64,000 nucleotides of DNA. Origin: Pristionchus mayeri (taxonomy: Eukaryota > Nematoda > Chromadorea > Rhabditida > Neodiplogasteridae). Location of the stretch: contig BTRK01000002.1 of the NCBI GenBank assembly GCA_036245805.1, forward strand, positions 29,071,067 through 29,135,066, given 5' to 3'. The notes beneath the pieces are model-generated. The model was given only the letters and a program-made list of their open reading frames with translations, had not been told where the DNA came from and searched no databases. Both the position numbers and the translations under genes were made by a program. Positions 36,917 to 49,267 of this stretch are shown here, in pieces. The first letter of the stretch is position 1. The number at the start of each line of letters is the position of its first letter.

Positions 36917-37293
36917 GGGATGGCGAATGAAGAACAAAATAAAACGAAAAATCGACGTTAGCATTTGATTTAAAATTCTAGCTTTTAGACGCAGAAGGGA
37001 TTCATGTGATGGATCCGCTCATGTATAAACTGTATTTGACAGGTCACATGCACCCAGTATATTTTTAAAACCGACAATTTAAAAATTAACAAAAAACACG
37101 CATTCTTCATTAAGAGATTTTGAATAAGACTGAAGAACGTCACTATTATTATCAGCACAATACGAAATTATGTTATATAATGGTCTGGGAAACTATTTCA
37201 AGCAATTCTTCACTATGTTTCCCACCTGATTTGCATGCTACAGACGATCTAAGAAATCGAAAAATGACGATTTTTTTCTTCATTCGCCATCCC
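36917..37293. mobile_element. 377-bp MITE with TA target duplication (second copy at 41606-41982)
   Basis: Terminal inverted repeats GGGATGGCGAATGAAGAA and its complement, TA on both sides (36915-36916 and 37294-37295). It lies in the second intron of the receptor pseudogene and ends 15 bp before the acceptor of the third exon. The copy in unit 2 is a product of the tandem duplication. Confidence 0.85.
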
Positions 37294-38311
37294 TACTTCT
37301 GATTCCTCAGGCGTTCAATACATTCGGCGCCTTCGCCGCGACGCTTGGGAAAGCATTCATCGCGATTTTGCGTTATCCGCACTAAAGATTTCTCCGAAAA
37401 TGTTAGTCAATTCGAATATTTAAAAATTATTTTGACATTCCTATTTACTTGTACTATCGAGACTCTTTTCGATTCGAGAGTAAAGAACACTTTAAATCTT
37501 AAAGTAAGTTGTTGTTATAGAACTGGACTCGACCCTTGATAATCAAATTACTCATCGTACAAATCGTGCTTCCAATACTGCCTGCAGGACCAGTAATAAT
37601 ATCAATTTGATTTACTTAGTTCATATAAATCGCAATCTATGCAAACATCAGGTATGGTTCGCTGGGCACAGCTACAGGGGCGATGATCCTTCTGGGCAGA
37701 TCGTGGGACTCGATCCTACAACATCGATGGTAAACGCTTTAACTCACGCCGTTTCAAGCAAATACTGCTTGTCGATTTATAAGATTATGTCTGTCTCTAT
37801 CTATCTTCTCTACATTGTTTGCAATGTCACCTTTGCCTTTCTCACCTACAAGGAACTCGTCAATTTGAGGGAGTGGATGAAGGTGACTCATTTGATTATT
37901 GGGCGTTTCTGCACAATCTCGGACAATGCAATATTGGCAAATGAATTTGTTTTTACTTTCGCTATTTAGATACTAATACCCATCATACATTGAACTAAGA
38001 CAGTTATTAGGATGCCGACAAAGACCCTAGTAAAACTCACATATGACGATTCTGAAGTTTATCCTGGATAGTGCAGAAGAGTCAACTATTGCAATATTTT
38101 CGCAATTTGATAGCGCGTTTGACTCACTCAGGCACTCAACGAGGAAACTTCTCGATCCATTCTTGTACAGCAAAGAAATATAATATTAATCGTGGCTGCA
38201 TGCACTGTCACCCACTTGATCAAGGCTATTCAGCAGGTACAATATAAAAATTTTATTTTTGGCAATCAACAAAGCATTTAGCTGACAATCTTTTTCGCCA
38301 CCTATTTATTA

Positions 38312-39570
38312 GGTTGTAACATAAGTTTTGTCGCATTTCGGAGGTTCACAATATTTCCATGAAGGATACTTCTCAAACATTATCAATGCCTGACCTCCTA
38401 GTATATGTTTGGGGTGTTCATGCACATTCAAACCATAGGGTAGAGCTGAACTGCGCACGCTGGCTATGCGAAAAATATTAATATGAACTGATTTAAATTT
38501 GGTGCAGATTTTATTAATTTGTTTGATCGGGTGCTAGTTCGCAGAGACGAATAATGAATCAAACTTCTACAGCAAGGTGATATGCCCCGTCAATGCTCTT
38601 TCAAAATATACGCCAGATATGGTGCTATGTTGAGCGGAACCAAAGATATACTTCACTGAGTGTAAGGATAGCCGCTGATTCGTAGCCAACTTGACCAACT
38701 CTTCTGAATCCAGAATTGCAACAACAGTGACTAACATAAGTGCGTTCAATTACCACTCATGCAGGTATAATTTATCATTAAACAAGTGAGAGAAAGAACA
38801 CTCCACTTGTGGGAAATTTGAATTTTTATTAATTCAATTCGCGCACAATTTTACCAAAATTTGCAAGTTTAGGTGTTTCGAATTAAAGATTGTCATTCAA
38901 AAGCTATTTATTTCCAAACTTATCCCAAGTAGATACTAGTAAGGGAAGGGTTTATGGTTCGGATGGACACAACAAATCAGATATTGAACATGTGTGCGAG
39001 GTAGGAATATGAACAAAGTGCCGATTTCAGTAGTTTAATTTACATACCATCGTTCTGAATGGAGCCACTTATCTCAACAGAACCCAATCTACCCCAAACT
39101 TTGTCTGCACACTGACCACTTTGGGTGAACTATATTCCACCACTATTTGGATCTGGATACCTACTGAGAAGAAAATTCGGCTTGCGAAAGTTTTCGCGAC
39201 CGTCACCAACCATCCACATTATACAAACTCGTCTACATTTCTAAAACGATTTTCGTTTGTCATTATCCGTGAGTGGTTCAAAATTATGCACATATGTAGT
39301 ACTTTACGCAAATCACACAAAATCGGCATAATTTATCCTTTTCAAGAAGAGCTGATGCGTGAAAATGATTTCTAATCCTTATCTCAGTACAACTTTGTCT
39401 GACTAATGTGCCTCCTCAACTGCCTTGACAGGACTGAAGTAAAGCGCGTAAGAAAGAGTACGAAGGCCCTCACTGATGATGAATAACGAAATTGAGATTA
39501 AATTAATTCGACGAATTTCTGAGGTTAAAATGCATAAGAGATTGGACGCGACAAAACTTATGTTACAACC
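38312..39570. mobile_element. Mariner-like element inside the TM6 exon (copy 1)
   Basis: The ends GGTTGTAACATAAGTTTTGT and the exact complement, 1259 bp in all, fit a mariner-size element (family TIRs often start GGTTG...AAGT). The left flank is TA (38310-38311); the right flank now reads TG. I could not find a continuous transposase frame or a clear mariner catalytic motif, so it is degenerate or non-autonomous. Confidence 0.7.
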
Positions 39571-41021
39571 TGATACAATGGCATGAGCTTCTCTCGTTCG
39601 TTTGGACCGCGGTAAATATGTTATTCTTATTTTCTCACATATGAGTAAAGCAAAAGACATATGAGTAAAGCAAAAGATATTGCAGTATCCGGTGGTAAAT
39701 GGTCTATCCTCGTACACCTTCCCACTCTGTCTCGTTATCCTCTCTCCGAAAGTTCGCGCGAGACTATTCTTCTTGAAGAGCAACGCTATCGTGCCTACGA
39801 TGCACATTAGTAATATCGGTGCTATTCATGGAATCCTACCGCAGCCATTTAATCCAACATCACAATCCCATTTTTGAAGAAAGTAACGTAATTTAAAATT
39901 TTAGAAATGTCTCTAACTTTCAGGAAATTTGCATTTTATATTGTAGCTTTTTTGAATGATGTGATGTTTTTTTCCCACTGGATCTCGAAACTCATCTCGT
40001 ATGTATTGATCAGGAGTGTCAATTTATTCTTCTCCGTGCTATTATTGTACAAAAGTGTGTTAGAACAAAGATACCGACTGTCAACTTGGTTTGCGAATAG
40101 GAATACGCATTTCATTATTATACTTGTTTCATTTCCCTCTTATTGCATATTTTCTGATCCTAAAAGCAAATCAAGTTCAAAATGTCTTTAAAATTCACGA
40201 ATGCATTAGAATCAATTGATAAACTGAATGAGTGGAACTCACATTTAATGGCGACAAAAATGAAGGCATCATCAACATCGATGGGTGAAGTGGGTGTAAA
40301 CCACTGCAATTTTTTCTTTCAAACGTGGTTAAAAGAAAATGAGAAAAAATAACGAAGATGTACAAAAACGATCAATAGGGTTTGTGTTAACAGCAAAAGG
40401 GGGAATGGAAAAACGAGAGGCGAACTGAATCATCCTTTTTTGTCTGACTCTATCTGTCTCTCTCTCTTTCTCTCAAGATCTCGGCTGATCAAGAACGCAG
40501 AGGCAAGACAAAAGTATCAGCACAAACAACTGTGAAGACAACGGAATCCTAATTGGTCAGAAATACCAGTGATATTTTCAGTAATTTTGTGCGAATGTTA
40601 ACTCAAAGATCAACAAATCGGTCCGATATTAGTCAACGAACTAATGAATCAAGTTGCTAATGAGGGTATGAACAAATACCGCATGAAAACAGACCACTTG
40701 ACTTTCCATGGATTTGATGGCGAGAGAGTAGGCGAAACGGGAGAATGCTAGGTCTCATTAGGAGTATTCAGTACATCTTTCAAGGGATGAGCAAGACATC
40801 AAGAGTTTGTTCAAAAGAACAATTCGTGAATTGATAATTGAGGGCGTATCCCCACTCCCCGCGTATCCATGGGCGCATTTCTTATTCATCCCTATTCTTT
40901 CATTTCAAACCTCTTTCTAAATAATTTTAATGTATTACACCTCTGCTATCCTGTGATTTCAGCATTTTTTACTGGCGCATATCTACAAATATTTACAGAA
41001 CATGTCATTTAGATCTTCAGA

Positions 41022-44000
41022 ATGGCCGGCTGGGGTGAGGTAGCACTATATATTGTCCTCTCTTCATGCTACTTGTACATTCTTATTCGGCTAATAACTG
41101 CCCCCGATTCGCGCTTCAAAACTCCATTTTATATATTATTTATCTCAACAGGTCAGCTGCATATTTTTTAAAGCGTTGACCCAATGGGGCTTAGTAAAGG
41201 TAATGGTAAAGGTACATCTCGTATTCGAGACTGTACACGCGGAAGAACACTGATAGACCAGTGTCAATTTGGGCGGATTCAGTCTGGACTGTCTACCTTT
41301 TACCAGGCCTATTTACCTGCGTGATAAAGTTAATCGAGTATTGTTGCAATCGCTCTGAATAGAAGATTGTTTGCTTAGTTGGACTTAGTATAGGGAGTAT
41401 CTTGTAAAAGTTCTCTATTAAATATTGCTAATTGTATAATTAATATCGCTCAATTTCAGGAGTCTGCAACATAATCGCTATTGTGGCATACATGGTTATC
41501 TACCAGTTTGAATATTACGATAATATCTGGACAGTTTACATTTATCAAGCATGCTGGGTGAGTTTATGTTTTTCTCAATTAAGACTTCAAGGTGGCTTCT
41601 GATTAGGGATGGCGAATGAAGAACAAAATAAAACGAAAAATCGACGTTAGCATTTGATTTAAAATTCTAGCTTTTAGACGCAGAAGGGATTCATGTGATG
41701 GATCCGCTCATGTATAAACTGTATTTGACAGGTCACATGCACCCAGTATATTTTTAAAACCGACAATTTAAAAATTAACAAAAAACACGCATTCTTCATT
41801 AAGAGATTTTGAATAAGACTGAAGAACGTCACTATTATTATCAGCACAATACGAAATTATGTTATATAATGGTCTGGGAAACTATTTCAAGCAATTCTTC
41901 ACTATGTTTCCCACCTGATTTGCATGCTACAGACGATCTAAGAAATCGAAAAATGACGATTTTTTTCTTCATTCGCCATCCCTACTTCTGATTCCTCAGG
42001 CGTTCAATACATTCGGCGCCTTCGCCGCGACGCTTGGGAAAGCATTCATCGCGATTTTGCGTTATCCGCACTAAAGATTTCTCCGAAAATGTTAGTCAAT
42101 TCGAATATTTAAAAATTATTTTGACATTCCTATTTACTTGTACTATCGAGACTCTTTTCGATTCGAGAGTAAAGAACACTTTAAATCTTAAAGTAAGTTG
42201 TTGTTATAGAACTGGACTCGACCCTTGATAATCAAATTACTCATCGTACAAATCGTGCTTCCAATACTGCCTGCAGGACCAGTAATAATATCAATTTGAT
42301 TTACTTAGTTCATATAAATCGCAATCTATGCAAACATCAGGTATGGTTCGCTGGGCACAGCTACAGGGGCGATGATCCTTCTGGGCAGATCGTGGGACTC
42401 GATCCTACAACATCGATGGTAAACGCTTTAACTCACGCCGTTTCAAGCAAATACTGCTTGTCGATTTATAAGATTATGTCTGTCTCTATCTATCTTCTCT
42501 ACATTGTTTGCAATGTCACCTTTGCCTTTCTCACCTACAAGGAACTCGTCAATTTGAGGGAGTGGATGAAGGTGACTCATTTGATTATTGGGCGTTTCTG
42601 CACAATCTCGGACAATGCAATATTGGCAAATGAATTTGTTTTTACTTTCGCTATTTAGATACTAATACCCATCATACATTGAACTAAGACAGTTATTAGG
42701 ATGCCGACAAAGACCCTAGTAAAACTCACATATGACGATTCTGAAGTTTATCCTGGATAGTGCAGAAGAGTCAACTATTGCAATATTTTCGCAATTTGAT
42801 AGCGCGTTTGACTCACTCAGGCACTCAACGAGGAAACTTCTCGATCCATTCTTGTACAGCAAAGAAATATAATATTAATCGTGGCTGCATGCACTGTCAC
42901 CCACTTGATCAAGGCTATTCAGCAGGTACAATATAAAAATTTTATTTTTGGCAATCAACAAAGCATTTAGCTGACAATCTTTTTCGCCACCTATTTATTA
43001 GGTTGTAACATAAGTTTTGTCGCATTTCGGAGGTTCACAATATTTCCATGAAGGATACTTCTCAAACATTATCAATGCCTGACCTCCTAGTATATGTTTG
43101 GGGTGTTTATGCACATTCAAAACCATAGGGTAGAGCTGAACTGCGCACGCTGGCTATGCGAAAAATATTAATATGAACTGATTTAAATTTGGTGCAGATT
43201 TTATTAATTTGTTTGATCGGGTGCTAGTTCGCAGAGACGAATAATGAATCAAACTTCTACAGCAAGGTGATATGCCCCGTCAATGCTCTTTCAAAATATA
43301 CGCCAGATATGGTGCTATGTTGAGCGGAACCAAAGATATACTTCACTGAGTGTAAGGTTAGCCGCTGATTCGTAGCCAACTTGACCAACTCTTCTGAATC
43401 CAGAATTGCAACAACAGTGACTAACATAAGTGCGTTCAATTACCACTCATGCAGGTATAATTTATCATTAAACAAGTGAGAGAAAGAACACTCCACTTGT
43501 GGGAAATTTGAATTTTTATTAATTCAATTCGCGCACAATTTTACCAAAATTTGCAAGTTTAGGTGTTTCGAATTAAAGATTGTCATTCAAAAGCTATTTA
43601 TTTCCAAACTTATCCCAAGTAGATACTAGTAAGGGAAGGGTTTATGGTTCGGATGGACACAACAAATCAGATATTGAACATGTGTGCGAGGTAGGAATAT
43701 GAACAAAGTGCCGATTTCAGTAGTTTAATTTACATACCATCGTTCTGAATGGAGCCACTTATCTCAACAGAACCCAATCTACCCCAAACATTGTCTGCAC
43801 ACTGACCACTTTGGGTGAACTATATTCCACCACTATTTGGATCTGGATACCTACTGAGAAGAAAATTCGGCTTGCGAAAGTTTTCGCGACCGTCACCAAC
43901 CATCCACATTATACAAACTCGTCTACATTTCTAAAACGATTTTCGTTTGTCATTATCCGTGAGTGGTTCAAAATTATGCACATATGTAGTACTTTACGCA

Positions 44001-44567
44001 AATCACACAAAATCGGCATAATTTATCCTTTTCAAGAAGAGCTGATGCGTGAAAATGATTTCTAATCCTTATCTCAGTACAACTTTGTCTGACTAATGTG
44101 CCTCCTCAACTGCCTTGACAGGACTGAAGTAAAGCGCGTAAGAAAGAGTACGAAGGCCCTCACTAATGATGAATAACGAAATTGAGATTAAATTAATTCG
44201 AAGAATTTCTGAGGTTAAAATGCATAAGAGATTGGACGCGACAAAACTTATGTTACAACCTGATACAATGGCATGAGCTTCTCTCGTTCGTTTGGACCGC
44301 GGTAAATATGTTATTCTTATTTTCTCACATATGAGTAAAGCAAAAGACATATGAGTAAAGCAAAAGATATTGCAGTATCCGGTGGTAAATGGTCTATCCT
44401 CGTACACCTTCCCACTCTGTCTCGTTATCCTCTCTCCGAAAGTTCGCGCGAGACTATTCTTCTTGAAGAGCAACGCTATCGTGCCTACGATGCACATTAG
44501 TAATATCGGTGCTATTCATGGAATCCTACCGCAGCCATTTAATCCAACATCACAATCCCATTTTTGA
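41022..44567 (+). pseudogene. Srg-type 7TM chemoreceptor broken by a mariner-like insertion (copy 2)
   Basis: Same exons as copy 1 shifted by 4689 bp (4690 after the mariner indel), with the same extra base in the third exon and the same split TM6 exon. The gene was therefore already defective before the duplication, and neither copy can be rescued by the other. Confidence 0.75.
43001..44260. mobile_element. Mariner-like element inside the TM6 exon (copy 2)
   Basis: 1260 bp, one base longer than copy 1 (four A instead of three near 43122), with identical inverted termini. Carries all the visible differences between the two duplicated units. Confidence 0.7.
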
Positions 44568-44812
44568 AGAAAGTAACGTAATTTAAAATTTTAGAAATGT
44601 CTCTAACTTTCAGGAAATTTGCATTTTATATTGTAGCTTTTTTGAATGATGTGATGTTTTTTTCCCACTGGATCTCGAAACTCATCTCGTATGTATTGAT
44701 CAGGAGTGTCAATTTATTCTTCTCCGTGCTATTATTGTACAAAAGTGTGTTAGAACAAAGATACCGACTGTCAACTTGGTTTGCGAATAGGAATACGCAT
44801 TTCATTATTATA

Positions 44813-46887
44813 TTTATTTAGCTACAATGGTTAGTAATTGGCTTTGCATGTCCTATCCAACAATTATGTAGTTCGAAATATCAATGTTTAACTTCGTGAA
44901 GCATAATAAGTGAGTCTCCAGTTCTTCATGTCTGTCTGGGAGCAACAAGGAAAAGTGTTGGTTGTCGTACGATTTGTTTCGTACGTTCCTGAATTGACAT
45001 TATGTTCGAAGTCTAGAAAACTGCATGCTTACGACTATTCGCATGATCCTTTATTGCATTACTTTTGAAGAACGATTAATCGATGTCCCAATATCTTGAA
45101 AGCCGAGATGAATTATTGAGTAGGCGTAGACCACTTAAAAGGTCACATTTAAGAGTGGTAAACTAAATTGCAAATGGACAAACGAAAACGGGAATCAAAA
45201 ATACGTGGAAAGGAAGTGCGATCAATAGGGTTTGTATGAGCGCAAAGAGAGTGAAACACGAAGGGAGAGAGAGAAGAGAGATGGCTCATCCGTCTCCGCC
45301 TGCCTACACTCTGTATACATTCGTGGCACTAATCGTATTCATTTCGCTCTTTCCCTCGTCAGCAATAAAAGGAGAGCTTGCACAAGCAAGAATATATGAT
45401 GTAAATGAACAGCGTGAAAAAGTGAACAGTGTGCATGTCCGGCAAGGAAGGAGACATTTAGAGAGGGGGATCGACTGATATCAATAAAGACTGGCGTGAC
45501 GTCAGTTCTGATCCTCCGCGTATTTATGCAGATTAGATAAATTAATAAATATAGCGCATGAGTATGAACATGATAGAGATGTGAAGGAGAGCGGCATTAA
45601 AAATGGAAAATAGATATGACAGGCCCTCCCTGCCTGGTGCTCACTTTCTGGAGCAACCAAATATGAACACACTCTCGATAATGTGCATTATTTTTTCACT
45701 TTTGTCCTATATTGAGCCTGTTTTAACTGAATGAATATATCGTAAGAGATAGTATGTTCAGACTGTTGTGATTACAAGTATGCGCAAAATGGCCGATTTA
45801 TGAAAATTTGAAATATTTTTTACAGTGCTTCAATACCACGAGATCATGAAATTGCAGCAGAAGATTTCTGCAATTTTTGTTTAATTTTCCAATGAGAAAA
45901 CGTTACTACTTTGCTTGTTCTCCACAACGCTTCCTAACTCTATTCTGTGCAATACTCTCAATTTGGGAAACAAGTATTATTTTAGTGGATTGTATCCCAA
46001 TTCTGAAAATGTGCAAGCTCTTTTCATTATTCAGTGAAACTAGAGAGCATGTGAAATCGAAAGAGTTGCTCGTTGCCTTTACCTCAAATGTTATTTCAAA
46101 TATGCTTATAAAAGAATAAACGAAATCTCAATTTATCGAAAATGCGATGCCACCTTTTCAATCGAGGTTTGGCTTCGCATTTTCTCATTGTGAATCGTAA
46201 ATTTTAGAAACTTTAATCCTTATCCTTATCGTGGCATGCGCCCACTGCTTCCGTAACCTCGCGATAACGCCAGACTGCGAGTGGCACAGAAGCGGCCTCC
46301 TTGTTGCCTGTGGATCCACTGATTGTCCGGCAAATACAACTGAGATTACGAGAATGTCGTACGGAGAACCGTGGAATTTCGACTTTGGCATGTACGTGGA
46401 TTGGTTTTGAGCCGAGAATGCGCCTCAAATTGCAGGAGTGCGTTCAAGGAGAGAAAACTCTGTTGCAGAGATGCAATCGTTCATAAGGATCCCAAACAGG
46501 TACCATTAATATAGAATGTGTATGTGCTCTGTATACATAAACGACAATATTGGATTATCAGTATGTATGGCACATATATCCAAGTCATGCAATTGATTTT
46601 GATGATACGTTTGAAGGCTTAATTTTGAAAAGAGGGGGCCTAAATTTAAAAAAAAACACAATTGTTAATTATGTTGTATCTTCAGCATTGCGGCCGTCCA
46701 TGCAAAACTGGGCACCTGGCGATAATCGTGATGGCAACGACAGGCAACGATTTTTGCTGTGATCGAGATGCTCTGATCTTCTCTCAGAAGTCGTCGCATA
46801 TGTACATTAAAGCGTGAAATTTGGTTGGATGAATGAAGAGATGCAAATCCCGACACACATAAGCAAAAACTTCAGAATTCATTATTT
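44813..46887. other. Intergenic; third copy of the recurring upstream block
   Basis: At 45220-45310 the phrase GATCAATAGGGTTTGTATGAG, a GA-rich tract and ATGGCTCATCC repeat the layout found upstream of the receptor pseudogenes (35690 and 40380), but no receptor exons follow. Open frames at 45236-45478 and 45877-46119 lack recognisable domains. The second has hydrophobic stretches, but no spliced partner was found. Confidence 0.45.
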
Positions 46888-47324
46888 TTATTCAGTGGAT
46901 GGCATACTTTTTGGCAGCATCGTTAAACTGACAAACTCTTTTTCAACATAGGAGTCGCTGGAAATCAGCTTCTGGATACTGTTGTCGAACTTTCCTGCGT
47001 GTCTCCAGTTGGCCAAGTTCAGGATCCGCTCCGGTAGTTCATATTTCGTCGCCGCATGCGTGATTCTGTAAAATCCGACAATTCAACTAGGTTAACTATC
47101 AGAAAGCCAATATTACTTGGAATTACCGATGGGCTGAAGGGTTCGGCCCGCTGCTGTTCCGTAGTAGGCCGTGGCTACGAACTCTTGAATCTAAACTGAG
47201 TCCAAATTCCACATTTTCAAAGTATAAAACTCACACTCTTTTGGATGCTGCGGCAGAATGCATGGTCAGCCTCGTATTTCTGCTCTTTGGCGTGGCTATC
47301 CCTATCACTCTGCACCATCTGCAT
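46888..47324 (-). CDS. Small three-exon gene of unknown function, 113 aa
   Basis: Exons: 47235-47324 (30 codons, starts MQMVQSDRDSHAKEQKYEAD), 47117-47190 (24 codons plus 2 nt, IQEFVATAYYGTAAGR) and 46888-47065 (stop TAA). The phases fit only with the donor at AA|GTAATA. The last exon encodes a long helical, charged segment (YELPERILNLANWRHAGKF). AATAAAAATAATGAATT downstream could supply the poly(A) signal. No signal peptide, membrane segment or known motif. The consistent phases argue for a real gene, but the start may lie further upstream, and a fragment of an older gene cannot be excluded. Confidence 0.55.
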
Positions 47325-47423
47325 GGAAGGCGGTCGGATGGATGAGAACCAACAATAATACCAACAAATATTTAATAGTCATTCATTGATCTTTTTTAAA
47401 TTTTTTTTTCATTGATCGATCAT

Positions 47424-48390
47424 TTAAGAGACCCTCCACGAGAGAACGTAACAACTGTGCAGAGGTCCACGGATGGTCAAAATTCAAATAATTTCCGTAC
47501 TTTTTTTCTGAAGTGTATTCCCGGAGTGCTGATTGACGGCCACAATAACTAAGGCTGGGGGACGATTTTGAAAAAGTTTCAGGCACAGTATCGACCATAA
47601 GTCAGCGTCCAAAAGTTCCGAGCTCTGTAATTGTTGAACCAGATGCACACTCCGGCTGAAATTTTAAATTTAGACATGAAATTCATCGGGGAATAAGGTG
47701 AGCTTATTATGACCTATTCAAAATTTCTAGCCCTTGCATAGTGATGACGCAATCACAATACACTTTCTTGAAATGGATTATTTCCTCAGATAAATTTTTC
47801 ATGCTCACCGAACTTTCTGAGGTTTGAGAGGTATCATAGGACTACTCAGAAAACAATTTTCAAGTTGCTGCGACTTCGCGCCTTTTTGCTGCAGACGCTG
47901 CAAGTTGGAGGCTGAAAATTTATAACTCAGCTTCTAAAGAAGCTAGAGACTCGTGCAAAGCAGGAAAATGATCCTTACCATAACCTTAGATGATCCTGAA
48001 AGTTTGGTATTGATCGCACATAATTTGCATTCATGGTACGAAAAAGTCACTTTTTTGGATGGCCCAACTTTGGCCACTTACCTTCTCAAGGACGAATTTG
48101 CATAAAATGTGGTTACTGCACAGTAAGGCTCAAAAACCATCAAAGAAACTGTTCCCAACTTTTGGAGTGGTTAGTTTCACGAAAATCTATATGTCATGTC
48201 ATTCTGAGATATCGACTTTTTCGATCCCAAAAATGGCAGGTACCTGAAACTTTTTCAAAATCGACCGCTAGCCTTAGTTATTGCGGCCGTCAATCAGCAC
48301 TCCGGGCCTACACTTCAGAAAAAAGTACGGAAATTATTTGAATTTTGACCATCCGTGGACCTATTACGTTCTCTGATGAAGGGTCTCTTA
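47424..48390. mobile_element. Fold-back element, about 1 kb
   Basis: The left arm contains AAGAGACCCTCCACGAGAGAACGT, and the right arm ends with the matching ACGTTCTCTGATGAAGGGTCTCTT. Both contain the GACGGCC-CAATAACTAAGGC segment in opposite orientation. Arms of about 200 bp enclose about 600 bp with no gene. Borders are approximate and no target duplication was identified. Confidence 0.65.
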
Positions 48391-48475
48391 AAATTGTGAA
48401 ATGAGTAGAGTTCTAGACACATTAATTTTCATGCAAAACCAGAAGTCTGTGGAAGATCTATGTTCGGGAGAAGAT

Positions 48476-48488
48476 GGGGGGGGGGGGG
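48476..48488 (+). repeat. Poly(G) tract
   Basis: Thirteen G in a row, followed by G-rich text to about 48515. Confidence 0.9.
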
Positions 48489-48879
48489 TGAGTGGGAGAA
48501 GTGGCGAGAGGGGGTTGACTAAATAGGCTGCCATAGTCTCAGTATGTCTCCCCATACTGCATGTTGTCTTTCAATTAGCTCACTCCCTTCACTCTTGTTT
48601 CTTGGGATTGAGGGTAATTATTGGCATCATCTTTGAATGTAGTAATGTAACTATCAACGATTTGAATCATGCATTACTTCATCTAATAGCATTTGATATA
48701 AGAAATTATCGGGACCGTATGCGACCATCAGTTCAACACAGTGGCTTCGATATGGAATGGAAATATCCGCTGTTTTAAAAGATGTGCAAATTCCTACAGT
48801 TAGATTGTTTACTCGCCCGGCACCAGATACAAACATTCAGCGTCTTCTTTCAATCACCAAAATTGAAGGAGCATTGTCC

Positions 48880-48951
48880 TCCCATGTGGTCTAGTGGTTA
48901 GGATTTCTGGTTTTCACCCAGGCGGCCCGGGTTCGATTCCCGGCCTGGGAA
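48880..48951 (+). tRNA. tRNA-Glu, anticodon TTC
   Basis: A 72-nt cloverleaf without intron. Acceptor arms TCCCATG and CCTGGGA pair except for one T-C mismatch at the sixth position. The D arm has the A-box text TGGTCTAGTGGTTAGGA, the anticodon loop is TTTTCAC with TTC at 48913-48915, and the T arm CCGGG-TTCGATT-CCCGG contains the B box. The text closely follows eukaryotic tRNA-Glu(UUC). The acceptor mismatch is mild; the gene is probably functional. Confidence 0.95.
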
Positions 48952-48953
48952 GC

Positions 48954-48961
48954 TTTTTTTT
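48954..48961 (+). terminator. RNA polymerase III terminator of the tRNA-Glu gene
   Basis: Eight T, starting 3 bp after the discriminator base. Confidence 0.85.
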
Positions 48962-49267
48962 ACAAAATTTATAACTAACAACCTAAATATCGTGCTATCG
49001 ATTCGTTGTAACATCACACTAATTAATCATTATGCTTATTGTGCAAACAAAATCAGAATTTAAAGATTTTCGTTGAATTTTAATTTAATGGAGTGCATTA
49101 TGGATTATCATTAACAGACGAAGACCGATCCCACGTTTTTCATTCTCCTCACTTTCGCTTCTGCCGATTGGTCGATTCGCGATGCGGTTAGTTCGCCATT
49201 GCTCTAATGTGTATATCTTGCCGTCAACATCATTTCTTCGGCACATAGGATGCAGTTTTTTCTACAG

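Larger units (their letters stand above)
36333..39877 (+). pseudogene. Srg-type 7TM chemoreceptor broken by a mariner-like insertion (copy 1)
   Basis: Exons: 36333-36462 (MAGWGEVALYIVLSSCYLY), 36771-36868, 37311-about 37401 (FGAFAATLGKAFIAI), 37521-37592 (LLIVQIVLPILPAGP), 37652-37882, 38132-38236, 38282-38311 plus 39573-39611, and 39686-39877. The loop DSRFKTPFYILFIST, the GK..IA segment and the TM7 end FPLCLVILSPKVRARLFF fit the Srg/Srv group. Lesion 1: the third exon is one base too long and reaches TAA in frame. Lesion 2: the eighth exon (TM6) is split by the element at 38312-39570. Joining its two sides restores an uninterrupted frame. Both lesions are shared with copy 2. Confidence 0.75.
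35434..44812. repeat. Tandem duplication, two units of 4.69 kb
   Basis: Unit 1 is 35434-40122 and unit 2 is 40123-44812. The join reads ATTATTA-TA followed by CTTGTTTCATTTCCCTC, the start of unit 1. The two are nearly identical. The only differences I saw by eye (near 38417, 38430, 38667, 39101, 39475 and 39522) all lie inside the mariner-like insertion. This means a very young duplication, or an assembly artefact. Confidence 0.95.
47325..48879. other. Intergenic, mostly a fold-back repeat
   Basis: Contains the inverted repeat at 47424-48390 and a G-tract at 48476-48488. A 60-codon minus-strand frame at 48654-48836 has no features. Confidence 0.5.

Noticed and set aside
39403..39807. 134-codon minus-strand frame, also at 44093-44497
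   Set aside because: It crosses the end of the mariner-like element and the antisense of the receptor TM7 exon. I looked for mariner transposase motifs in it and found none convincing.
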